From contig JAGOHQ010000062.1 of assembly GCA_017996075.1 (NCBI GenBank), forward strand, positions 1 to 5,633: a DNA stretch of 5,633 bases. The letters are read 5' to 3'. Of the stretch, positions 1-5,633 are shown in pieces (positions within the stretch are counted from its first letter, which is position 1; every line of letters starts with the position of its first letter). Both the position numbers and the translations under genes were made by a program. The notes under the pieces were generated by a model. It searched no databases. It had not been told where the DNA came from and saw nothing but the letters and a program-made list of their open reading frames with translations. Origin of the DNA: Aliarcobacter sp. GTDB taxonomy: Bacteria > Campylobacterota > Campylobacteria > Campylobacterales > Arcobacteraceae.

Positions 1-82
1 CATCAAGTTGTGCTACTGTCTCTTCTTCAGTTAAAGTAGGCTTTAAAATAAACATTGTTTCATAATGTTTTAATTTTGACAT
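1..82 (-). CDS. rpsF: 30S ribosomal protein S6, 5' part (runs off the left edge)
   Basis: The first 27 codons are present, starting at ATG 82-80. The translation contains HYETMFILKPTLTEEE, the characteristic first beta strand and following turn of ribosomal protein S6. S6 pairs with S18 on the central domain of 16S rRNA in the small ribosomal subunit. The start is supported by a strong Shine-Dalgarno sequence, AAGGAG, at 93-88 with a 5-base spacer. The rest of the gene lies beyond the window; in related bacteria ssb and rpsR usually follow, which cannot be seen here. The gene lies downstream of holA on the same strand. I find no convincing -10 box in the 82-base gap, so at least part of its transcription may come through holA. 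Identity is firm despite the short fragment. Confidence 0.93.
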   Translation of the reverse strand, partial: MSKLKHYETMFILKPTLTEEETVAQLD

Positions 83-164
83 TCGTTCTCCTTATAGATT
101 GTGCCGATTTTCTTTACATTCCCATTTTCATCAGCAAGGATATTTTTTTGTAAAGTTTGGGATT
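83..164 (-). other. holA-rpsF spacer / rpsF leader with possible hairpin
   Basis: This 82-base gap is less AT-biased than the other spacers in the window. Read on the minus strand it can form an imperfect hairpin. CTTTAC (155-150) pairs with GTAAAG (117-112), and ATATCC (143-138) pairs with GGGAAT (123-118) with one A-A mismatch and one G-T pair. A six-A bulge lies on the 5' side and a 14-base loop on top. Leaders of rpsF operons in several bacteria are known to carry an RNA structure bound by the S6:S18 complex for feedback control, so such an element is possible here. I cannot match this hairpin to that motif with confidence. The rpsF Shine-Dalgarno sequence lies at 93-88, outside the hairpin. 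Confidence 0.35.
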
Positions 165-1145
165 TTATCTAAATGAAACTATAAATTTTCTTAAACTTGC
201 TTGTAAATATAAATTTATATTATCAATTTTTTCCGTTTTTATAGCTAATTCTAAATTTAAAATATACTCTAACATCTCTAAAAATCGTTTTGGTTTTATA
301 TTTATTGCTAGTTTTGATTTTTTTTCCCAAATATTTTTTGGAGGATTATAACCTAAAACTTCAATAGGGTTTACAACAGCATAAATTCTAGCATGTGAGC
401 TAATCATAAAAAGTTGTTGAATAAATGAACTAATTTGATTTAAGATAAAAACCTCATTTAGTCCCTCTTCTAGAAGAAGTGTTAAATCATTTGATATATC
501 TTTTGAAGCTATTAAATCATGTAAAAAATCATCAAAATTAACACTTCCTACACCAAAACAGTGCAAATCTACTAATTTTGTAGTTACTCTTTCATTTAAA
601 ACAAGCAATTTACTTAAATCATTTGTGCTAAGACTAATATTTTGTCTGTGCATAAAATATAGATGACTCAAAGCATTTTCATCATAATCTATTTTTAATC
701 TCTTTGCCTCATTTTGTAAAAAACCTATAGCTTCATTTGGCATTAATGCAAAAAATCTAACTGCACAAGCATTTTGTTTAGCACTAAAACTACTCTCCAT
801 AGATTTAAAATCAGCATCTCCCATACAAGCTAATATAAGTGTGCTATCTTTATTTAAGTTTGCAGCTTCAACAAGAGAATCTAACTCTTTTTTTGGAATT
901 TTTTTATCTATTTTTATCAAAACTACATTGTTTGATGAAAACAAGGATGACTGAAGAAGTCTATCTTTAGCGTATTTAAAATTATACTCTTCAAAATATA
1001 GTTTTTCTACATCTTCATCTTTTGCTATTATTTTTGAGACTAAATATGAGTATTGCTCAACCAAAAACGTTGATTGACCATAAAACATATAAGAACTAAA
1101 TCTTTTATCTGCTTTTAAATATTTATCAAATTCACTTTTATACAT
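165..1145 (-). CDS. holA: DNA polymerase III, delta subunit (HolA)
   Basis: A 326-residue protein of the usual length for the delta subunit, the clamp-loader 'wrench' that opens the beta sliding clamp on DNA. Recognition rests on the family layout. An N-terminal nucleotide-fold domain (about 15-130) begins with a YMFYGQSTFLVEQ segment, equivalent to the family's 'y.l.G.e.flie' start, although delta lacks a working ATP site. A helical middle domain follows (about 135-205). The C-terminal collar helices (about 206-326) contain LNQISSFIQQLFMI, LGYNPPKNIWEKKSKLA and a LAIKTEKID segment like the family's 'D..iKtG'. The ATG at 1145-1143 is the only sensible start. Its ribosome binding site is poor: the nearest AGGG is 13 bases upstream. 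The leader predicted from the shared -10 at 1175-1182 is about 22 bases. The TAA at 167-165 is followed by a suspiciously protein-like open frame in another register (see findings). Sequence similarity in this family is low, so the assignment depends on the pattern as a whole. Confidence 0.85.
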   Translation of the reverse strand: MYKSEFDKYLKADKRFSSYMFYGQSTFLVEQYSYLVSKIIAKDEDVEKLYFEEYNFKYAKDRLLQSSLFSSNNVVLIKIDKKIPKKELDSLVEAANLNKDSTLILACMGDADFKSMESSFSAKQNACAVRFFALMPNEAIGFLQNEAKRLKIDYDENALSHLYFMHRQNISLSTNDLSKLLVLNERVTTKLVDLHCFGVGSVNFDDFLHDLIASKDISNDLTLLLEEGLNEVFILNQISSFIQQLFMISSHARIYAVVNPIEVLGYNPPKNIWEKKSKLAINIKPKRFLEMLEYILNLELAIKTEKIDNINLYLQASLRKFIVSFR

Positions 1146-1174
1146 GGTTAAAATATTACCCTAAGTTTACTTTT

Positions 1175-1182
1175 ATTATAAT
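1175..1182. promoter_or_regulatory. Palindromic -10 element shared by holA and fliW
   Basis: ATTATAAT at 1175-1182 is its own reverse complement, so it shows a perfect TATAAT to both strands: 1177-1182 for fliW and 1180-1175 for holA. Both genes start at a suitable distance; transcription start about 7 bases past each -10 would give leaders of roughly 22-25 bases. The -35 candidates are weak (TATTAC at 1154-1159 for fliW; TTAGTA at 1203-1198 for holA), as is normal in Campylobacterota, where the housekeeping sigma factor relies mainly on the -10. No sigma-54 (GG-N10-GC) or sigma-28 signature is visible upstream of fliW. Confidence 0.55.
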
Positions 1183-1210
1183 TTTTCTTATTTTAATTAC
1201 TAAGGGGTTT

Positions 1211-1588
1211 ATGATGTACAAAATTGCTCTTCCTATTTTAGGTTTTGAAAATTTCTCAAAAGTTGATGTAGAAAAACTAGATGAATTCGTTGCTTTTTTA
1301 AAGTTCGAAGATGGTTCTAAAATATCTATTATAAATATAAATGTTTTAAACAAAGTTTCATTTGATTTTAAAATTGATGATAAAACTTTAGAGGCTTTAA
1401 AAATAAAATCAAAAGATGATTTTTCAACTTATTTTATTTTAGTTTCTCAAGAACCAGTTGAACACTCAATTATTAATCTAGTTGCGCCAATTTTCATAAA
1501 TGAAAAAGAGAAACTAGTTGGTCAATACGTTACAAGCGAAAAAGTTGATCCATATTTAGCATCTTTAAATAAATGTGTAAACTTATAA
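1211..1588 (+). CDS. fliW: Flagellar assembly factor FliW
   Basis: A 125-residue protein of the FliW family. FliW binds flagellin in the cytoplasm and also binds the RNA-binding regulator CsrA. When flagellin is exported, free FliW relieves CsrA repression of flagellin mRNA translation, coupling synthesis to filament growth. Family signatures are LPILGFE at 7-13 (the family 'G.pGFE'), a beta-barrel core with SIININVL at 39-46, and SIINLVAPIFIN at 86-97 followed by GQYV, matching the family 'N..APi.iN.....gQ.v'. Compared with Bacillus FliW it lacks about 20 N-terminal residues ahead of the GFE motif, as does Campylobacter FliW. Two ATGs adjoin, at 1211 and 1214. The Shine-Dalgarno AAGGGG (1202-1207) is 3 bases from the first and 6 from the second, so the second (124 residues) may be the true start. 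It is transcribed divergently from holA and convergently with rnr, whose stop it overlaps. It stands alone, away from other flagellar genes. Confidence 0.9.
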   Translation: MMYKIALPILGFENFSKVDVEKLDEFVAFLKFEDGSKISIININVLNKVSFDFKIDDKTLEALKIKSKDDFSTYFILVSQEPVEHSIINLVAPIFINEKEKLVGQYVTSEKVDPYLASLNKCVNL

Positions 1589-1619
1589 AATTTTAGCAAC
1601 TATTAATTTAGTTGCTAAA
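1583..1619 (-). terminator. Hairpin at the 3' end of rnr, possible intrinsic terminator
   Basis: TTTAGCAAC (1592-1600) and GTTGCTAAA (1611-1619) form a perfect 9-bp inverted repeat with a 10-base loop, inside the last codons of rnr. On the minus strand the stem is followed by A-TTTT-A and then the rnr stop codon TAA (1585-1583), a short U-tract that fits a modest Rho-independent terminator. On the plus strand the stem is followed by TTACTTG, so it would be weak for fliW. As the two genes overlap tail to tail, the hairpin is the only candidate boundary between the converging transcripts. Moderate confidence. Confidence 0.42.
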
Positions 1620-3439
1620 TTACTTGAAACTATTTTTACTTTGTGTTTTGAAAATAGTTTTTGTCCCTTATAATTTTCTATAGTTACTTTTAATCCAATC
1701 ATATTTTCATAACAAACACCCTTTGCTCTTTCAATGTCAACTATTTTTACTTTAATTTCGCCATCAATATTCTTTTTAGCCCATCTTGCATATTTTCTAT
1801 CTTCAAAATCCCAAACAAGTTTATCTATCTTTCTTTCTTGTTCTGAAATATGAGTACAAATATCATCTATATTTTTTGGTAATTTTTTGGTCTTTAAAAT
1901 TCTATGAATTACCAAATCAGAGTACCTTCTTATAGGACTTGTAAAGTGTGAATATGATTTAAACCCCAAACCAAAGTGTCCCAAATTTTTTGAGCTATAT
2001 TTTGCTTGAGTTAAACTTTGAATAACAAGTTCATCTATCTCATCTCTTAAAAATAGTTTATTTGATTCTTCTTGAATATGAGAAATTGTTTCATGTACAT
2101 TATCTTTTAATTTTGCCTTTACTCCCAAAATATTAACATCATCAATTAATTTTGATATAGCCTTAAAATTTGGCTCTTCATGAATTCTAAAAATTCCCAA
2201 AGCTCCAACTTTTTTGCTAGCTTCAATATTTGCTAAAAGCATACACTCTTCTACTAATTGGTGAGAGGATGTTGATTTTTCTACTTCAATATTTTCTAAT
2301 AAACTGTTTTTTAATTTAAGTCTATTCTCAGATGTTCTAAAGTCATAACCTTTTTTTAATCTATCTTCTCTAAATTTTTTTGTAATTTCATAAAGAGGAA
2401 GAAGATAATCAAAAATTCTCTTTTCATTTTCATTATACTGGTCAAGTTTATTTTCTAAAACTCTATCAATCCTTCCATATGAAAAATTCCTATGATTTTT
2501 TATAGTCGCACAAAATAGTTCACTATGTTGGACTTTTAAATTTTTTATGTCTAACTTTAGTTTGAAAACATAGGCATATCTATCTTCATTCTCTTTAAGT
2601 GAACACAAGTTTTCACTTAAAAGTGGAGGAAGCATTGGCAATGTTCTACTTGGTAAATATATTGTTGAAGATTTTTTAAAAGCTAAAACATCAAGTTTAC
2701 TCCCCTCTTGTACAAAATGAGAAACATCTGCAATTGCTACAAAAAGAGTGTTATTTTCTTTATCAAAAAAGATAGCATCATCATGGTCTTTTGCACTATT
2801 TGGATCAATCGTACAAAATGGTAAATCTCTTAAATCAACTCTTTCTTCTTTTTTAGACTCATCTTCAACAAACTCATCTATTTCAATTTTTTCTTCATCC
2901 CTATAAAGCTCTTCATAAATATACAAACTTATAAATTCATCTATTTTTGCATCATTCAAATTTCCAATAAACTTAATCTCTTTAAACTCTTTGTTATCTA
3001 TGATTAAAACATCTCCATTTTCATAAGTTTTTGTATTTTTACTAGGTAATTCTATATTCTCTTTTAAGGTAAAAAAAGAACCATCTTCAACATATACTAA
3101 GATTTCGGCTTTTTTTCCTTCAAGTACTTTTATAACTTTTGCTTTTATTTTACTTCTTGGATTAAAAACTCTTTTTGCCAAAATTAAATCATTATTAAAT
3201 GCACCATTTAAACTATCAAGTTCTAGTTTTATGTTTTTTAATGGATTTACTAAATCTTCTAAAATAGCAAAATTCTTCTCTATTTTTAAAACTCCAATTT
3301 TATATTTTGAATTTATCTCAAAATCTTCACCATTTTTTACTATTATTTCATCTTTTATGTAATTTTCTATTATATTTTTTTCATCTTGCGAAAAATTAAA
3401 TATCTTGTTTTCAATTTTTGTAAATATATTTTTTAGCAA
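1583..3439 (-). CDS. rnr: Ribonuclease R-type 3'-5' exoribonuclease (VacB/RNB family)
   Basis: A 618-residue enzyme that degrades RNA processively from the 3' end in mRNA decay and rRNA/tmRNA quality control. Two OB/cold-shock-like segments (about 44-75 and 95-150) precede the RNB catalytic domain (about 200-515). Motif TIDPNSAKDHDDA supplies the Mg ligands D212, D218, D220 and D221. Other RNB hallmarks are LPSRTLPMLPPLLSE (262-276), HQLVEECMLLANIEASK (393-409), FRIHEEPN (417-424) and HFTSPIRRYSDLVIHR (498-513). A short S1-like domain (about 558-615) ends the protein. It is much shorter than E. coli RNase R (about 813 residues): the N-terminal helix-turn-helix and the lysine-rich tail are absent, as is typical of the compact epsilonproteobacterial form. 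The start is TTG at 3439-3437. The next in-frame methionine is residue 269, inside the catalytic domain, so TTG is effectively forced. The gene ends in a 6-base convergent overlap with fliW. RNase II is the alternative name, but the motif set and phylum favour RNase R. Confidence 0.93.
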   Translation of the reverse strand: MLKNIFTKIENKIFNFSQDEKNIIENYIKDEIIVKNGEDFEINSKYKIGVLKIEKNFAILEDLVNPLKNIKLELDSLNGAFNNDLILAKRVFNPRSKIKAKVIKVLEGKKAEILVYVEDGSFFTLKENIELPSKNTKTYENGDVLIIDNKEFKEIKFIGNLNDAKIDEFISLYIYEELYRDEEKIEIDEFVEDESKKEERVDLRDLPFCTIDPNSAKDHDDAIFFDKENNTLFVAIADVSHFVQEGSKLDVLAFKKSSTIYLPSRTLPMLPPLLSENLCSLKENEDRYAYVFKLKLDIKNLKVQHSELFCATIKNHRNFSYGRIDRVLENKLDQYNENEKRIFDYLLPLYEITKKFREDRLKKGYDFRTSENRLKLKNSLLENIEVEKSTSSHQLVEECMLLANIEASKKVGALGIFRIHEEPNFKAISKLIDDVNILGVKAKLKDNVHETISHIQEESNKLFLRDEIDELVIQSLTQAKYSSKNLGHFGLGFKSYSHFTSPIRRYSDLVIHRILKTKKLPKNIDDICTHISEQERKIDKLVWDFEDRKYARWAKKNIDGEIKVKIVDIERAKGVCYENMIGLKVTIENYKGQKLFSKHKVKIVSSNLATKLIVAKIL

Positions 3440-3450
3440 TTCTTATCCTT
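3437..3450 (-). promoter_or_regulatory. TTG start codon and ribosome binding site of rnr
   Basis: AAGGA at 3450-3446 lies 6 bases upstream of TTG 3439-3437. This good Shine-Dalgarno spacing supports the non-ATG start, and no in-frame ATG exists nearby. A TTG start usually lowers initiation, so expression may be deliberately modest. Confidence 0.75.
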
Positions 3451-3461
3451 TTATTTGCACT

Positions 3462-3490
3462 ATTATATAGTTTTTCTTTTAAATCTAATA
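3462..3490 (-). promoter_or_regulatory. Predicted rnr promoter
   Basis: A perfect TATAAT on the minus strand at 3467-3462 lies 22 bases upstream of the rnr start codon. A 17-base spacer leads to a weak -35 (TATTAG, 3490-3485). The implied leader is about 16 bases, just enough to carry the AAGGA ribosome binding site. It points away from the ilvC promoter within the same 108-base divergent spacer. Confidence 0.5.
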
Positions 3491-3512
3491 TTTATATAAT
3501 TTTTTGTATAAT
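3484..3512 (+). promoter_or_regulatory. Predicted ilvC promoter
   Basis: TATAAT at 3507-3512, preceded by a T-run and a G, is the better-placed -10. Transcription would begin near 3519 and give a leader of about 28 bases. A second TATAAT at 3495-3500 is an alternative. No clear -35 is present (TCTAAT at the 17-base spacing). The leader ends with Shine-Dalgarno AGAGGG (3535-3540), 7 bases from the ATG. It is too short for a T-box or a leader-peptide attenuator, so any control by branched-chain amino acids would have to act through a repressor or elsewhere. Confidence 0.5.
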
Positions 3513-3547
3513 CTTGCTAAATTTTAAAAAAAACAGAGGGTAGATAA

Positions 3548-4570
<1,023 letters not shown>

Positions 4571-4600
4571 TTATTTTAAGAGGTTCTCCTCTTAAAATAA
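4571..4600. repeat. Perfect 13-bp inverted repeat between ilvC and the deacetylase gene
   Basis: TTATTTTAAGAGG (4571-4583) and CCTCTTAAAATAA (4588-4600) are exact reverse complements separated by a 4-base TTCT loop. The repeat begins immediately after the ilvC stop codon and ends 9 bases before the next ATG. The transcript would fold into a stable hairpin. It is not a textbook Rho-independent terminator in either direction, because the bases following the stem are A-rich (AACTATC) instead of a U-tract; the U-rich stretch is on the 5' arm. Likely roles are an mRNA 3'-end stabiliser for ilvC, partial termination or processing, or a modulator of initiation at the next gene, which lacks a Shine-Dalgarno sequence. 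Confidence 0.7.
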
Positions 4601-4609
4601 AACTATCTT

Positions 4610-5633
4610 ATGGTAAAAAAAACAAGAAAAAAACGAAAAATTTCACCTATAAAAAAAAGCTTAAGAAAAAGAAATCTTGCAAGAAATTTTATAGTACTTT
4701 TAGCTCTTATTTTTCTACTTCTACTATTTGCTTATTTTTTCTTGAGTAAAAATAATCAAACAGTAAAATCTTCTTCAAACAATAACATCTTACAATCTAA
4801 AAAACTATATACAAATGATGAAATTATGGAAAAAGTTATTGAAAATTTAAATCCAGATAGTAAAAATAATATTTTAGAGAAAAATTTAGAAACAGAAGAA
4901 AATAAAAAAGAGATTTTTGAACAAGAGTTAAAAAAAGATATTTTAAAAGAAGTTTTAGAAAAACAAAAAGAGATTGAAAAATCAAAAATTGAAGAAAAAG
5001 TAGAAATAAAACAAGCCAAAGAACCATCAAAAGAGATAGAAGATGAGATAATTGAAGAAAAAACTAAAATAGAAAAACCCGCAATAAAAGAAAAAAAAGA
5101 GCTAATAACAAAAAAAGATAGCTACAAATATGATTTAAAAACTAAACCAAAACTAGTAATTATAATAGATGATGTAGTATCAAAATCACAAAAAGATAAA
5201 ATTTTAAATATTGGATATCCTATAACTATGGCATTTTTACCACCTAATGGTGTACAAAAAGAGTCTGCAATTATTGCCCAAAATTTACCATTTCATATGA
5301 TACACTTTCCCATGCAAGCTTCTAAAAACTTTAAAAATATTGAAATTGATACTTTAAATATATCTGATAGTTATGAAAAAATAGAAGCACGAGTAAAAAA
5401 GCTTAGAGACTTGTATCCAAATACTACTTATACAAATAATCACACGGGTTCAGTTTTTACAGAAAATTATGAAGCTATGGACAAACTTTTTCGTGCATTA
5501 AAAAAGTATAATTTTATATTTGTAGATAGCAAAACAACTCCAAACTCTGTAGCAAAAGAGTTATCTATAAAGTACCAAATGCCTTATATTGTAAGAGATA
5601 CTTTTTTGGACAATGATAGAAGCTTTACAGCTA
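4610..5633 (+). CDS. Membrane-anchored divergent polysaccharide deacetylase (YibQ-like), 3' end outside the window
   Basis: An open frame of 341 codons runs off the right edge. Residues 1-26 are very basic, 27-45 form one hydrophobic helix (N-in anchor), and about 68-168 form a Glu/Lys-rich, probably coiled-coil stalk. From 180 the divergent polysaccharide deacetylase domain begins: LVIIIDDVV (D187, D188), ITMAFLPP (205-212), HMIHFPM (229-235, H232), TNNHTGS (275-281, H278), FVDSKTTPNS (304-313) and VRDTFLDN (328-335). The domain should lie in the periplasm and is presumed to act on peptidoglycan or another glycan; no substrate is established for this family to my knowledge. ATG 4610 has no Shine-Dalgarno sequence. 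It is preferred because the next ATG (4826) would delete the anchor. The gene lies 39 bases after ilvC and is probably cotranscribed; C. jejuni has a comparable gene after ilvC, as I recall. Two A8 runs occur within the first 50 bases. Confidence 0.85.
   Translation, partial: MVKKTRKKRKISPIKKSLRKRNLARNFIVLLALIFLLLLFAYFFLSKNNQTVKSSSNNNILQSKKLYTNDEIMEKVIENLNPDSKNNILEKNLETEENKKEIFEQELKKDILKEVLEKQKEIEKSKIEEKVEIKQAKEPSKEIEDEIIEEKTKIEKPAIKEKKELITKKDSYKYDLKTKPKLVIIIDDVVSKSQKDKILNIGYPITMAFLPPNGVQKESAIIAQNLPFHMIHFPMQASKNFKNIEIDTLNISDSYEKIEARVKKLRDLYPNTTYTNNHTGSVFTENYEAMDKLFRALKKYNFIFVDSKTTPNSVAKELSIKYQMPYIVRDTFLDNDRSFTA

Noticed and set aside
157..351. 64-residue plus-strand open frame
   Set aside because: It lies entirely antisense to the conserved C-terminal part of holA, has no family resemblance and has T-rich shadow composition.
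1146..1210. Sigma-54 or sigma-28 flagellar promoter for fliW
   Set aside because: No GG-N10-GC pair or sigma-28-like motif is visible. A housekeeping TATAAT is present instead.
1156..1353. 65-residue minus-strand open frame
   Set aside because: It is antisense to fliW and overlaps the promoter region. fliW has family motifs and a ribosome binding site, whereas this frame has neither.
3513..3547. T-box, leader peptide or attenuator ahead of ilvC
   Set aside because: The predicted leader is only about 28 bases and shows no run of Leu, Ile or Val codons and no competing hairpins.
4571..4600. Intrinsic terminator for ilvC
   Set aside because: No U-tract follows the stem on either strand, so I report it as an inverted repeat and not as a terminator.
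4756..5030. Two overlapping minus-strand frames rich in Phe, Ser and Leu
   Set aside because: They are complements of the Glu/Lys-rich stalk of the deacetylase gene. Hydrophobic composition is the expected antisense shadow of Lys/Glu codons.

Overview
The window is chromosomal DNA from a very AT-rich member of the Campylobacterota, most probably an Arcobacter/Aliarcobacter-type bacterium. I infer this from the strong A/T bias in codons and spacers, from the short epsilonproteobacterial forms of RNase R, FliW and HolA, and from a gene order (HolA-like, rnr, divergent ilvC, divergent-type polysaccharide deacetylase) that matches the Campylobacter jejuni ilvC neighbourhood as I remember it. No database search was possible.

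Layout, left to right. (1) Positions 1-82, minus strand: the 5' end of rpsF (ribosomal protein S6), running off the left edge. (2) Positions 83-164: an 82-base spacer that is less AT-biased than the other spacers and holds a possible leader hairpin. It also holds an open frame without a start codon that ends just inside rpsF. (3) Positions 165-1145, minus: holA, the delta subunit of the DNA polymerase III clamp loader. (4) Positions 1146-1210: a compact divergent promoter region with one palindromic -10 element facing both ways. (5) Positions 1211-1588, plus: fliW, the flagellin chaperone and CsrA antagonist. It lies tail to tail with, and overlaps by 6 bases, (6) rnr at 1583-3439, minus, an RNase R-type exoribonuclease with a TTG start. 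(7) Positions 3440-3547: the divergent rnr/ilvC promoter region. (8) Positions 3548-4570, plus: ilvC, complete with all expected catalytic residues. (9) Positions 4571-4609: a 39-base gap mostly filled by a perfect 13-bp inverted repeat. (10) Position 4610 to the right edge, plus: a membrane-anchored divergent polysaccharide deacetylase (YibQ-like), cut off at its 3' end.

The genes are housekeeping functions (translation, replication, RNA decay, branched-chain amino acid synthesis, cell envelope) plus one motility regulator, not a single pathway. holA and rpsF probably share transcripts, as do ilvC and the deacetylase gene. I see no mobile element, CRISPR array, tRNA or rRNA, and no sign of an undescribed defence or biosynthetic system. 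The points most worth checking are non-coding: the palindrome between ilvC and the deacetylase gene, the shared -10 element, the rnr/fliW overlap with its hairpin, and the rpsF leader.
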